A stretch of DNA of 64,000 nucleotides, taken from positions 2,482,501-2,546,500 of the forward strand of contig NZ_CP019724.1 in the NCBI RefSeq assembly GCF_002005225.1, read 5' to 3'. The position numbers were made by a program, and so were the translations under genes. How positions within the stretch are numbered: the first letter of the stretch is position 1; each line of letters opens with the position of its first letter. This stretch comes from Streptomyces pactum (lineage in GTDB: Bacteria > Actinomycetota > Actinomycetes > Streptomycetales > Streptomycetaceae). Below, in pieces: positions 30,030-40,699 of the stretch. The notes below the pieces were generated by a model, which was given only the letters and a program-made list of their open reading frames with translations, was not told where the DNA came from and did no database searches.

Positions 30030-30514
30030 TTAGCGGTGTCGTCCGTCTCGTCGGCCTCGTCGGCCTCGACGGCCGCGGCCTCGTCCTCGGACTCGCCCGG
30101 CTTGCGGTACGGGTCCGCCTCACCGGCGTACGCGGCGCCCGCGGACACCTCGCGCACCTTCTCGTCGGACTGGCGCGCCTTGTCGAGCAGGTCCTCGATG
30201 TTCCGGGCGGTGTCCGGGAGGGCGTCCATGACGAAGGTCAGGGTCGGCGTGAACTTCACGCCCGCCGCCTTGCCGACCTCGGAGCGCAGGATGCCCCTGG
30301 CGCTCTCCAGGCCGGCGCTCGCGGCCGCGCGCTCCTCGTCGTCCCCGTACACCGTGTAGAAGACGGTCGCCTCCCGCAGGTCACCCGTGACCCGGGTGTC
30401 CGTGATGGTGACGTGCGAGCCGAGCCGCGGGTCCTTGATCCCGCGCTGCAGCTTCTGGGCCACCACCTCTCGGATGAGGTCCGCCAGCCTTTTCGCCCGC
30501 GCGTTGTCGGCCAC
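30026..30514 (-). CDS. rbfA: 30S ribosome-binding factor A
   Basis: 162 residues from GTG 30514 (VADNARAKRLADLIREVVAQKL), with GGAG eight bases upstream. Helps late maturation of the 16S 5' end. The KH-fold core has DPRLGSHVTITDTRVTGDL and the FVMDALPDTARNIEDLL motif near residue 105. An acidic tail (ESEDEAAAVEADEADETDD) extends past the typical length, as in other actinobacteria. Its stop overlaps the truB start. The frame is open upstream but that part is not coding-like. Confidence 0.95.
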   Translation of the reverse strand: MADNARAKRLADLIREVVAQKLQRGIKDPRLGSHVTITDTRVTGDLREATVFYTVYGDDEERAAASAGLESARGILRSEVGKAAGVKFTPTLTFVMDALPDTARNIEDLLDKARQSDEKVREVSAGAAYAGEADPYRKPGESEDEAAAVEADEADETDDTAK

Positions 30515-30566
30515 TGGTCCGTCTCCCGTTCTCTTTCTTCGTCTGCGCTTCTCGTGCGCTTTCTGG

Positions 30567-30860
30567 TCAGTCGTCGTCGCCGTGGAAGCGCCGCCTGACG
30601 GACAGCAGCTCCACCTCGGGGCGCCCGGCCACCAGTCGTTCACACCGGTCGAGTACGTCGCTGAGGTGCCCCGCGTCGCCGGACACCACGGCCAGGCCGA
30701 CGACCGCCCGCCGGTGGAGGTCCATGTGGTCCACCTCCGCCGCGCTCACCGCGTACTTCCGCTGGAGCTCGGCGACGATCGGGCGGACGACGGAGCGCTT
30801 CTCCTTCAGCGAATGTACGTCGCCGAGGAGGAGGTCGAAGGACAGCGTCCCCACATACAT
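30567..30860 (-). CDS. DUF503 domain protein (YlxP-like)
   Basis: 97 residues from ATG 30860, beginning MYVGTLSFDLLLGDVHSLKEKRS, the family signature. A small beta-alpha-beta fold follows (VVRPIVAELQRKYAVSAAEVD, then HRRAVVGLAVVS). In many Gram-positive genomes DUF503/YlxP genes lie between infB and rbfA, as here, and a link to ribosome assembly is assumed but unproven. It is separated from infB by a hairpin, so it may be under attenuated read-through. The ribosome binding site is weak. Confidence 0.88.
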   Translation of the reverse strand: MYVGTLSFDLLLGDVHSLKEKRSVVRPIVAELQRKYAVSAAEVDHMDLHRRAVVGLAVVSGDAGHLSDVLDRCERLVAGRPEVELLSVRRRFHGDDD

Positions 30861-30942
30861 GTGTAACCGGTTCACCCGCCGGTCCGGGATCGATGGCCCC
30901 GCCATCCATGTGGCGGGCACATCAGAACCGTACAACGGACGG

Positions 30943-30986
30943 CCGGGGCCGATCGACGGATATTGTGCTCCGCCGACCGGCCCCGG
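30943..30986 (-). terminator. hairpin after infB (terminator or attenuator inside the operon)
   Basis: On the minus strand positions 30986-30970 pair with 30959-30943 over 17 bp (two G-U pairs in the minus-strand RNA, mismatches on the plus strand), with a 10-base loop. It starts 28 bases after the infB stop. The strand-specific pairing supports a minus-strand function. Confidence 0.65.
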
Positions 30987-31013
30987 ACCGCACCGTCTCG
31001 GAAGTCGGGGCTG

Positions 31014-34142
<3,129 letters not shown>

Positions 34143-34191
34143 TTCGCTCCTCTGAGGTCCGGGTTGCGTCCGGACCGTCGCTAGTTCATGG

Positions 34192-34224
34192 GCGTACTCA
34201 TCGCGTACTCATCGAGTGCTCATC
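34192..34224. repeat. three 11-bp direct repeats before infB
   Basis: GCGTACTCATC at 34192 and 34203, then GAGTGCTCATC at 34214. They lie in the 174-base gap between ylxR and infB, in what should be the infB leader on the minus strand. No function is known. Confidence 0.8.
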
Positions 34225-34316
34225 GCAATCTCGACCTGCTTTCACTTCGCGAGGTACCAGGCCGCACGGGGTTCCGCGCGGCTCGTCTTCGTTGGCACGT
34301 TGCCTACATGCTGCTG

Positions 34317-34598
34317 TCAGCAACCCTGTGCCTGCTCCACGTAGCGGCGCAACGCCTTTACGTCGAGCGGTCCCGGGACGCGGAGCGCCCGCGGGAACGC
34401 CTTGCGGCGCACTGCCTGGTCGACACAGACCGGTGCGGGGTGCACGTAAGCACCCCGGCCGGGCAGCGTACCGCGTGGATCGGGGGTGCACTTACCCTCG
34501 ACCGCCACGGTGCGCAGCAGCTCGCTCTTGACCGCTCGCTCCCGGCAGCCCACGCAGGTGCGCTCAGGGCAGGCTCGGGTACGTGTCCGGCCAGACAC
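34317..34598 (-). CDS. ylxR: YlxR (DUF448) nucleic-acid-binding protein
   Basis: 93 residues from GTG 34598. The family signature PERTCVGCRERAVKSELLR is near the start, and GRGAYVHPAPVCVDQAVRRKAFPRALR follows, a compact basic fold thought to bind RNA or the nucleoid. Its place between nusA and infB is conserved in Gram-positive bacteria. GGAGGT lies ten bases before the start. Confidence 0.93.
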   Translation of the reverse strand: MSGRTRTRACPERTCVGCRERAVKSELLRTVAVEGKCTPDPRGTLPGRGAYVHPAPVCVDQAVRRKAFPRALRVPGPLDVKALRRYVEQAQGC

Positions 34599-34700
34599 TT
34601 CTAAGTCTACCTCCCCGGACCGACCTCACCCCTTCGGGGCAAGAATCGAACACACGCCGCACGCAAGACTGTCGTGATCTCAGCGCCGTGCGGCTTGGAT

Positions 34701-35723
34701 CTATTCCCCGCGCTCCGCCGACGGGCGGTCGGACGACTGCTCCGACGGCTGCTCGGTGTCCGGCCGGATGTCGATCCGCCAGCCGGTCAGCCGGGCCGCG
34801 AGGCGGGCGTTCTGGCCCTCCTTGCCGATCGCCAGCGACAACTGGTAATCGGGCACGATCACACGCGCGGAGCGGGCGGCCAGGTCCACGACCTCCACCT
34901 TGGAGACGCGGGCCGGGGAGAGCGCGTTCGCCACCATCTCGGCCGGGTCGTCCGACCAGTCGACGATGTCGATCTTCTCACCGTTCAGCTCACCCATGAC
35001 GTTGCGCACCCGGCCGCCCATGGGGCCGATGCAGGCACCCTTGGCGTTCAGGCCCGAGCGGGTGGAGCGTACGGCGATCTTGGTGCGGTGGCCGGCCTCG
35101 CGGGCGATCGCGGAGATCTCGACGGAACCGTCGGCGATCTCCGGGACCTCCAGGGCGAACAGCTTCTTCACCAGGTTGGGGTGCGTGCGGGACAGCGTCA
35201 CGGAGGGACCGCGCACGCCCTTGGCCACCCGGACGACGTACGAGCGCAGCCGCAGGCCGTGCGGGTAGGTCTCCCCCGGCACCTGCTCCTGCACCGGCAG
35301 GATCGCCTCCAGCTTGCCGATGTCGACGAGCACGTTCTTCGGGTCGCGGCCCTGCTGGACCACGCCGGTGACGATGTCGCCCTCCCGGCCGGCGTACTCG
35401 CCGAGCGTCGCGTCGTCCTCGGCGTCGCGCAGCCGCTGCAGGATGACCTGCTTGGCGGTGGTGGCGGCGATACGGCCGAAGTCGGACGGCGTGTCGTCGA
35501 ACTCGCGGGCCGCCTGGCCCTCTTCGAGGTCGTCGGGGTCCTCCTTCGCCCACACGGTCACGTGCCCGGTGTCCCGGTTGAGCTCCACGCGCGCGTGCCG
35601 GCGGCTTCCCTCGGTGCGGTGGTAGGCGATGAGGAGGGCCGACTCGATCGCTCCGACCAGCAGGTCGAAGGAGATCTCCTTCTCCCGCACCAAGCCCCGC
35701 AGGGCGCTCATGTCGATGTCCAC
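34701..35723 (-). CDS. nusA: transcription termination/antitermination factor NusA
   Basis: 340 residues. An N-terminal RNA-polymerase-binding domain ([25 protein letters not shown]) is followed by an S1 domain ([22 protein letters not shown]) and two KH domains ([19 protein letters not shown], then [22 protein letters not shown]). There are no C-terminal acidic repeats, as expected outside Proteobacteria. GTG start two bases after the rimP stop with GGAGG seven bases upstream, so translation is coupled. Acts in pausing, termination and rRNA antitermination. Confidence 0.97.
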   Translation of the reverse strand: MDIDMSALRGLVREKEISFDLLVGAIESALLIAYHRTEGSRRHARVELNRDTGHVTVWAKEDPDDLEEGQAAREFDDTPSDFGRIAATTAKQVILQRLRDAEDDATLGEYAGREGDIVTGVVQQGRDPKNVLVDIGKLEAILPVQEQVPGETYPHGLRLRSYVVRVAKGVRGPSVTLSRTHPNLVKKLFALEVPEIADGSVEISAIAREAGHRTKIAVRSTRSGLNAKGACIGPMGGRVRNVMGELNGEKIDIVDWSDDPAEMVANALSPARVSKVEVVDLAARSARVIVPDYQLSLAIGKEGQNARLAARLTGWRIDIRPDTEQPSEQSSDRPSAERGE

Positions 35724-35725
35724 GG

Positions 35726-36271
35726 CTACGCCTCCTCCTCTTCCTTGTCGTTCTTGACGTTCTTGTCGTTCTTGTCGTTCTTGCCGCCGCCGTCGTCCTT
35801 GCGGTTGAACTCGACCTGGACGCGCGCCTTGTCGATGTCGGCGAAGGCGAGTCTGCGGGTGGTGGCCTTGCGGCCCTTGACTCCCGGCACTTCGAGGTCG
35901 AGTCCGTCGTCGTCCACGGCGAGGATGCGGGCGGCCAGTTCGCCGCCTTCGTGGAGCTGGAACCGCACCAGGCGGTCCGTGGCGCGCACGTAGTGGCGGT
36001 GCTCGGTGAGGGAGCGCTCCGCGCCCGGGGTGCCGACCTCGAGGGTGTACTCCCCCTCGCCCATCGCGTCGGTCTCGTCGAGCTTCGCCGAGAGCGCGCG
36101 GCTCACATCGGCGATGCGGTCCAGGTCCGCGCCGGTGTCGGAGTCGACGACGACACGCAGCACACGCTTGCGGCCGACCGAGTCCACCGCGATCTCTTCG
36201 AGGTCCAGGCCCTGGGAGGCGACGAGCGGCTCCAGCAGCTCTCGCAGCCTCTCGCTCTGGGTGGTGCTCAT
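35726..36271 (-). CDS. rimP: ribosome maturation factor RimP
   Basis: 181 residues from ATG 36271 with GGAG eight bases upstream. The core shows [30 protein letters not shown], the [16 protein letters not shown] helix and [15 protein letters not shown], all typical. The second domain continues to about residue 160. The last 20 residues ([18 protein letters not shown]) are an added Lys/Asn/Asp/Glu tail coded by 12-base repeats, unlike most RimP. First gene of the rimP-truB operon; the frame is open upstream but non-coding in character. Confidence 0.94.
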   Translation of the reverse strand: MSTTQSERLRELLEPLVASQGLDLEEIAVDSVGRKRVLRVVVDSDTGADLDRIADVSRALSAKLDETDAMGEGEYTLEVGTPGAERSLTEHRHYVRATDRLVRFQLHEGGELAARILAVDDDGLDLEVPGVKGRKATTRRLAFADIDKARVQVEFNRKDDGGGKNDKNDKNVKNDKEEEEA

Positions 36272-36499
36272 CCGGGTGACTCCTCGGCCGCGTGTGCTGT
36301 TGTGGGACGGTGCGCGTGTCTGGTCAAAGGGTATCCGGTCCCGGGGGGTGTTGCCGTCCACCCCGGACCGGCGGCGCCGATGAGTGGTGCCCGGCCGGGG
36401 CCCGGGTACCGTGATCACGGGCAGGCCGCACCGCGGGACCCCGCCGCTCGCCCGTCGCTTTGCCGTCGCTTCCGTACGAGCCTGTCGAGGACGTCTGCC

Positions 36500-37036
36500 G
36501 TGTCGTTTTCCTCATCGCCGCCGCGCCCGCCGTCGGGGCCGCGCAGAAGGAGCCTGCTCGCGTCGGCCGCCGGCGCCGCCCTGCTCGTCGGCTGTTCCGG
36601 CGCTCCGGGCGACGGCGGCCCGAAGGGCGGTCCGCCGGCCGCCGAACGGGCACGCGCGCGTGCGGCCCGGGACAGCGAGAAGCTGGCCGGGCGGTACGCG
36701 GCGGTGATCACCGCGCATCCGGGGCTGGCGGAACGGCTGGGGCCGCTGCGCGCGGAGACCGTCCGGCACGCGGAGGCGTTCGGCGCCGTGCGTGCGGCCT
36801 CGCCCGGGGCGTCGCCCTCGGTCTCCGCGCGGGCCGCCGGCCCGGAGGACGACGCCTCTGCCGTACCGGCGGCCGAGAAGGACGCCCTGGCCCTGCTCGC
36901 CGCCGCCGAGCGGGAGCTGGCCGGCCGGCGGTCCGGGGCCCTGCTGGAGGTGCCGGGCGAGCTGGCGCGGTTGCTGGCCTCGGTGGCGGCGGCCGGATCG
37001 GCGCACGTGTATCTGCTGACGGAGGGTGACGGGTGA
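36500..37036 (+). CDS. putative lipoprotein, unknown function
   Basis: 178 residues from GTG 36500, with GAGG nine bases upstream. The N-terminus has RRRSLLASAAGAALLVGCSGA, a lipobox (LVGC) after an arginine pair that could fit the Tat pathway. The rest is Ala/Arg/Glu rich and helical (AERARARAARDSEKLAGRYAAVITAHPGLA split by a Pro/Ser stretch), ending LASVAAAGSAHVYLLTEGDG. Its stop overlaps the start of the ferritin-like gene at 37033 (GTGA), so they act together. I know no specific role. The divergent neighbour is rimP. Confidence 0.75.
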   Translation: MSFSSSPPRPPSGPRRRSLLASAAGAALLVGCSGAPGDGGPKGGPPAAERARARAARDSEKLAGRYAAVITAHPGLAERLGPLRAETVRHAEAFGAVRAASPGASPSVSARAAGPEDDASAVPAAEKDALALLAAAERELAGRRSGALLEVPGELARLLASVAAAGSAHVYLLTEGDG

Positions 37037-37563
37037 GCGAGGCCGAGGACCGGGAGCTGGACGCCGTTCAGGCGGCGCTGGCGGCGGAGCACGCGGCCGT
37101 GTACGGCTACGGGGTCGTGGGCGGACGGATCGGCGAGGAGCGGCGCCCCGAGGCCCGGACGGCCTACGACGCGCACCGGGCGCGGCGGGACGCGCTGGCG
37201 CGCAGGGTGCGCGACCTCGGCGGCGAGCCGGTCGCCGCTGCGGCCGGGTACGCACTGCCCTTCTCGGTGCCGGACTCGGCGGCGGCGGCGCGACTGGCGG
37301 CGGAGCTGGAGGAGCGCGTGGCCGGCGTCTATTCCGACCTGGTGCGGGCGGCCGAGGGCGAACGGCGGGCCACCGCGGCCGGGGCGCTGCGGGAGGCGGC
37401 GGTCCGGGCGGTGCGCTGGCGGGGCGGGAGCGTAGCCTTCCCTGGGCTCGCGGAGCGGGCCGACGGCCGGTCGGGGCCGGACGCGACACCGGATGCGGCG
37501 TCGGACCCGGGCTCGGACCCGGCGTCCGGCCCGGCTTCCGCTTCGACGGCTCCGACCGCGTAA
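37033..37563 (+). CDS. DUF4439 ferritin-like protein
   Basis: 176 residues, GTG start overlapping the lipoprotein stop. The first 135 residues form a four-helix, ferritin-like pattern: ELDAVQAALAAEHAAVYGYGVVG, then RTAYDAHRARRDALARRVRDLGG, then the LPFSVPDSAAAARLAAELEERVAGVYSDLV helix pair. A few Glu and His residues could bind metal, but a full di-iron set is not evident. A variable Ser/Ala/Pro tail ends it. Linked in Streptomyces to the same lipoprotein and to the rimP region. Confidence 0.82.
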   Translation: MSEAEDRELDAVQAALAAEHAAVYGYGVVGGRIGEERRPEARTAYDAHRARRDALARRVRDLGGEPVAAAAGYALPFSVPDSAAAARLAAELEERVAGVYSDLVRAAEGERRATAAGALREAAVRAVRWRGGSVAFPGLAERADGRSGPDATPDAASDPGSDPASGPASASTAPTA

Positions 37564-37602
37564 CACGTACGGCTGCCCGTACGGGAAGGGAACGGCTCGC
37601 GC

Positions 37603-38502
37603 ATGGCTTTCGAACCGCCGCGGCGTCTGGTCAGGGCGCTCGGTGAGACGGCACCGGACGGTGACGACTGGTTGGAGAAGCTGCCCGAAGCGGCGGAGCG
37701 GGCCGTGGCGGTGCGCGAGTTGACCGTGGAGCGGGTGCAGGTGCCCGGCGGCCGCAGCAGTCTGGTGGTCCTGGTGCGGACGGCGGACGGGACCCCCGCG
37801 GTGCTGAAGCTGGCCCCGCGCCGGGCCCGCCCGGAGGGCGAACGGGCCGCGCTCGCCCACTGGGGCGGACTCGGCGCCGTACAACTGCTCGGAGCGGAGC
37901 CCACGGAGGGCGTGCTGCTGCTGGAGCGGCTGCATCCGGACGTGTCGGTGCGGTCGCTGCCGGAGGCGAAGGCGTTGCTGGAGGCCGCGGGGACCCTGCG
38001 GCGGCTGTGGGTCGAGCCGCCCGCCGGTCACCCCTTCGAGACCGTGGCCGAGCGGACCGGGCGGCAGGCCGAGGCGATGCGGGCGGGCGCGGTGGCCGAC
38101 GCCGAGGTGGCGCCGCTGGTCGACGCGGCGCTCGCGGCCCGCGAGGAGCTGCTGGCCGCGCCGCCCGAGCCTCGACTGCTGCACGGGACGTTCCGGCAGA
38201 GCAAGGTGCTCGCCGGGGACCGGATGCCGTGGCTGGCCGTGGGTCCGGACCCGGTGGTCGGCGAGAGCGCCTTCGACCTCGCGCGGCTGGTGCGGGACCG
38301 GGTGGAGGACCTCATCGCCCAGCCGTCGGGCGCCTCGACGACCCGGCGGCGGGTCAAGCGGCTCGCCGAGTCCCTGGAGGTGGACCAGGAACGGCTGCGC
38401 GGCTGGACGCTGTTCCGCGCGGTCGAGTCGGGCGTACGGGCCCGCCGGGTGGGCCGGGAGCAGGACGCGGAACTGCTCCTGGAGTTCGCGAGCTGGCTGT
38501 AG
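37603..38502 (+). CDS. aminoglycoside phosphotransferase-family protein, probable pseudokinase
   Basis: 299 residues. The N-lobe has LVVLVRTADGTPAVLKLAPRR with the usual ATP-binding Lys, followed by EGERAALAHWGG and VLLLERLHP. The C-lobe aligns with the APH(6)/hydroxyurea kinase type but has lost key residues: HGDxxxxN is HGTFRQSK (residues 194-201) and the Mg-binding AIDPK is AVGPD (212-216). Both catalytic Asp residues and the Asn are gone. The fold appears complete to residue 299, and there is no frameshift. It follows the DUF4439 gene by 39 bases. A binding or structural role is more likely than kinase activity. Confidence 0.78.
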   Translation: MAFEPPRRLVRALGETAPDGDDWLEKLPEAAERAVAVRELTVERVQVPGGRSSLVVLVRTADGTPAVLKLAPRRARPEGERAALAHWGGLGAVQLLGAEPTEGVLLLERLHPDVSVRSLPEAKALLEAAGTLRRLWVEPPAGHPFETVAERTGRQAEAMRAGAVADAEVAPLVDAALAAREELLAAPPEPRLLHGTFRQSKVLAGDRMPWLAVGPDPVVGESAFDLARLVRDRVEDLIAQPSGASTTRRRVKRLAESLEVDQERLRGWTLFRAVESGVRARRVGREQDAELLLEFASWL

Positions 38503-38520
38503 GACGGCGGTGGGCGCGGC

Positions 38521-38560
38521 AGGGAGACGACGCACGCGGTGGTGAGCGCGCCGTCTCCCT
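38521..38560. terminator. terminator-like hairpin between convergent genes
   Basis: AGGGAGACG (38521-38529) pairs with CGTCTCCCT (38552-38560). It lies 19 bases after the stop at 38502 and overlaps the end of the convergent regulator gene, so it can serve both. Confidence 0.5.
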
Positions 38561-39314
38561 ACCGGGTCGCCTCCGCGTCGGGGGCCGTGGGCCCGGACGT
38601 CTCGGCTTTCGTGTGGAGGACCTCGCGGGCCTGCTCGGCGGCGCGCGCGGTGCTCTCGCTGACGAAGTCGAGGAAGCGGGCGACGTTCTCCAGGCGGGCG
38701 CCGGCCGGGGTGCCGGAGCCGAGGACGCCTACGCCCTGCCGTGCGGTCTCGACGACCTGGGCGATGGACCGGGCACTGGCCATCGTCGACTGGTACCAGA
38801 CGTCGTCGTCGACGACATAGCGCTCGCGGCGTCGTTCGTCGCGCTCCCGGCGGACGAAGGCCTGCTCGTCGAGGAACGAGATCGCTTTGGAGACGGACGC
38901 CGGACTGACCTGGAGGCGCTGGACGAGTTCGGACGCGGTGAGGCTGCCGGAGTCGGTGAGGGTGAGACAGGCCATGACCCGGGCCATCATCTTGGGCATG
39001 CCCGAGGCCATGAGGACGGTGGTGAACACCTCCTCGTACTCACGCACGGCGTCGGCGTCCCGCCCGTGGGCCTGCGGCGGCACCCTCGGGCCCCGGGACG
39101 CGGCGGGCCGCCTGCGCCGGTGGGCGCGGTGTTCGGTGGCGCGGTGGGCGAGGTCGGCGCGGTAGGCGGTGGGGCCGCCGTTGCGCATCACCTCGCGGGT
39201 GATCGTCGAGGTCGGGCGGTCGAGGCGCCTGGCGATCTCCGCGTAGGCGAGGCCGTCGGCCAGCCCCAGTGCGATCTGCTGACGCTCCTGCTGAGTGAGC
39301 CTGCCTCCAGGCAT
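38559..39314 (-). CDS. regulator with IS30-type HTH joined to a GbsR/MarR-type domain
   Basis: 250 residues from ATG 39314, with AAGGAG six bases upstream. Residues 1-50 are a helix-turn-helix of the transposase IS30 type (LTQQERQQIALGLADGLAYAEIARRLDRPTSTITREV, split here by its turn). After a His/Arg/Pro linker comes a winged-helix domain of the GbsR/MarR group (GSLTASELVQRLQVSPASVSKAISFLDEQ) and a helical C-terminus. Divergent from the DUF4097 gene, with clustered GCAAC/GTTGC inverted repeats between, so it probably controls both. In Streptomyces such regulators flank DUF4097 and daunorubicin-type ABC transporter genes; here the transporter is decayed. Confidence 0.85.
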   Translation of the reverse strand: MPGGRLTQQERQQIALGLADGLAYAEIARRLDRPTSTITREVMRNGGPTAYRADLAHRATEHRAHRRRRPAASRGPRVPPQAHGRDADAVREYEEVFTTVLMASGMPKMMARVMACLTLTDSGSLTASELVQRLQVSPASVSKAISFLDEQAFVRRERDERRRERYVVDDDVWYQSTMASARSIAQVVETARQGVGVLGSGTPAGARLENVARFLDFVSESTARAAEQAREVLHTKAETSGPTAPDAEATR

Positions 39315-39370
39315 CGCTGTCTCCTTCGTACTTCCTAGTGCCATCAGCATAGCGTTCACCTTCTCTCCAT

Positions 39371-39500
39371 TGCAACGAACGAGCCGCCTTCGTTGCATTA
39401 GGCGAGAAGATCATTGCAACGATTAGTTGCCTACTAGCTGCCATTATCACTTTCCTGCGCAACGCTTTTGTTGCTCGTTCCGTGAACGCAACGTAGCGTT
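39371..39500. promoter_or_regulatory. cluster of GCAAC/GTTGC inverted repeats, probable operators
   Basis: TGCAACGAA (39371-39379) is an exact inverted repeat of TTCGTTGCA (39389-39397). Three more short palindromic pairs follow: GCAAC-5-GTTGC at 39416-39430, GCAAC-6-GTTGC at 39459-39474, and AACGC-6-GCGTT at 39485-39500. All lie between the divergent regulator and DUF4097 genes. This AT-richer stretch must also hold both promoters. Confidence 0.75.
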
Positions 39501-39537
39501 TCGAGCGTCAGAAAGCAGCAGCCCAAAGGAGAGCACG

Positions 39538-40206
39538 ATGCGGACCTTCGACACCCCCAACCCGATCTCCACCGTCCTGGACATCCCCGCCGGGCGCATC
39601 CGGTTCATCGCCGCCGACCGGGCCGACACCACGGTCGAGGTCACGCCCGCGGACGCCTCGAACGGCCGCGACGTGAAGGCAGCGGAGCAGACCGGGATCG
39701 AATACGGTGACGGGGTCCTGCGGGTCGAGGCCACGGCCGCGAACCGGTTGCTCGGCAGTTCCGGCTCCATCGAGGTGACCGTCCGACTGCCCGCCGACTC
39801 CCGGGTCGAGGCCAAGGCGGCCAGCGCCGAGTTCCGCGGCGTGGGGCGGCTCGGCGACGTCACCTTCGAGGGCTCGCACGGCTCGGTCAAGCTCGACGAG
39901 GCCGCGAGTGCCCGGCTGGCCACTCTCGCCGGTGACGTCTGCGTCGGCCGGCTCGGCGGCCCCGCGGAGATCAGCACCGCGAAGGGCGACATCCGGATCT
40001 CCGAGGCGGTGCGCGGCGCGGTCGTGCTGCGCACCGAGGCCGGCGAGGTGTCGGTCGGCGCGGCCCACGGGGTCTGCGCCTCCCTGGACGCCGGCACGTC
40101 CTACGGCCGGATCCACAACACGCTCAAGAACACCGACGGCGCCGCCGCGGACCTGGCCATCCACGCGACCACCGCCTACGGCGACATCGTCGCCCGCAGC
40201 CTCTGA
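39538..40206 (+). CDS. DUF4097 family beta-helix protein
   Basis: 222 residues from ATG 39538 with AAAGGAG six bases upstream. Repeating strands (IEVTVRLPADSRVEAKAASAEF, FEGSHGSVKLDEA, EISTAKGDIRISEA, VLRTEAGEVSVG) form the adhesin-like solenoid of DUF4097. It has no signal peptide. In Streptomyces it is usually the first gene of an operon with a DrrA-type ATPase and a DrrB-type permease; the following 360 bases hold only fragments of those. Its role is not known. Confidence 0.85.
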   Translation: MRTFDTPNPISTVLDIPAGRIRFIAADRADTTVEVTPADASNGRDVKAAEQTGIEYGDGVLRVEATAANRLLGSSGSIEVTVRLPADSRVEAKAASAEFRGVGRLGDVTFEGSHGSVKLDEAASARLATLAGDVCVGRLGGPAEISTAKGDIRISEAVRGAVVLRTEAGEVSVGAAHGVCASLDAGTSYGRIHNTLKNTDGAAADLAIHATTAYGDIVARSL

Positions 40207-40218
40207 GGAGCACCTGTC

Positions 40219-40320
40219 ATGACCGATCCGGCCATCGCGGCGAACTAACTGCGCAAGTACTACGGCGACAAGACCGTCCTCGACGGCTTCGACCTGACCG
40301 TTCCCGAAGGAACGGTCTGC
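40219..40320 (+). pseudogene. fragment of DrrA-type ABC transporter ATPase
   Basis: From ATG 40219, 13 bases after the DUF4097 stop and with GAGGAG upstream, the frame reads MTDPAIAAN, then a TAA stop, then LRKYYGDKTVLDGFDLTVPEGTV. This is the normal start of a daunorubicin-type ATPase with one codon turned into a stop. Coding ends near 40317, before any Walker A motif, and the next sequence belongs to the permease. Over 250 codons are missing. Confidence 0.85.
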
Positions 40321-40568
40321 ACGCCCGGCGCTACCCGTCCCTCGCCCTGAACCCGCTGCTCACACCCGTCATGCTCCTGCTGCTGGCCGATCGCCGAGTA
40401 CCAGCCCTTCACCCGCGCCATCGAAGCCCTCCGCGGACTGCTCCTCGGCACCGAGATCGGCCACAACGGCTGGCTCGCGGTCGCCTGGTGCCTGGTGCCT
40501 GGTGCCTGGGACTGGCCGTACTCGGCTACCTCTGGTCCGCCTCGAACCTCGACCGCGACCCGAGGTGA
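40321..40568 (+). pseudogene. fragments of DrrB-type ABC-2 permease
   Basis: RRYPSLALNPLLTPVMLLLLA reads from about 40325, like the start of an ABC-2 drug-export permease. After a jump and change of frame at about 40389, the C-terminal part IAEYQPFTRAIEALRGLLLG and TEIGHNGWLAVAWCL follows. Tandem insertion of a 7-base unit shifts the frame again, and the natural end LAVLGYLWSASNLDRDPR stops at 40568. The central helices are deleted. A start-like GTG overlaps this stop and opens a short Ala-rich frame (ending near 40700) that could be another remnant. Confidence 0.85.
40484..40509 (+). repeat. 7-bp slippage repeat in the permease remnant
   Basis: CCTGGTG occurs three times in a row from 40484, then CCTGGG. 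Two extra copies (14 bases) break the frame of the permease fragment. Confidence 0.85.
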
Positions 40569-40672
40569 CCGCCATGCCGGCGCGAGTCTCCTTGCGCGAC
40601 GCGTTCCACCCGAGGGCGGCGCACCCCGACACCACGTCGGCGTCCGCCGCCCTTCTCCGTGTCATCGCCCGG

Positions 40673-40695
40673 CCGGGCACCTCACGGTGGCCCGG
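40673..40695 (-). terminator. probable proS terminator
   Basis: CCGGGC and GCCCGG, with inner ACC/GGT pairs and one bulge, form a short hairpin starting five bases after the proS stop on the minus strand. Confidence 0.5.
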
Positions 40696-40699
40696 GATG

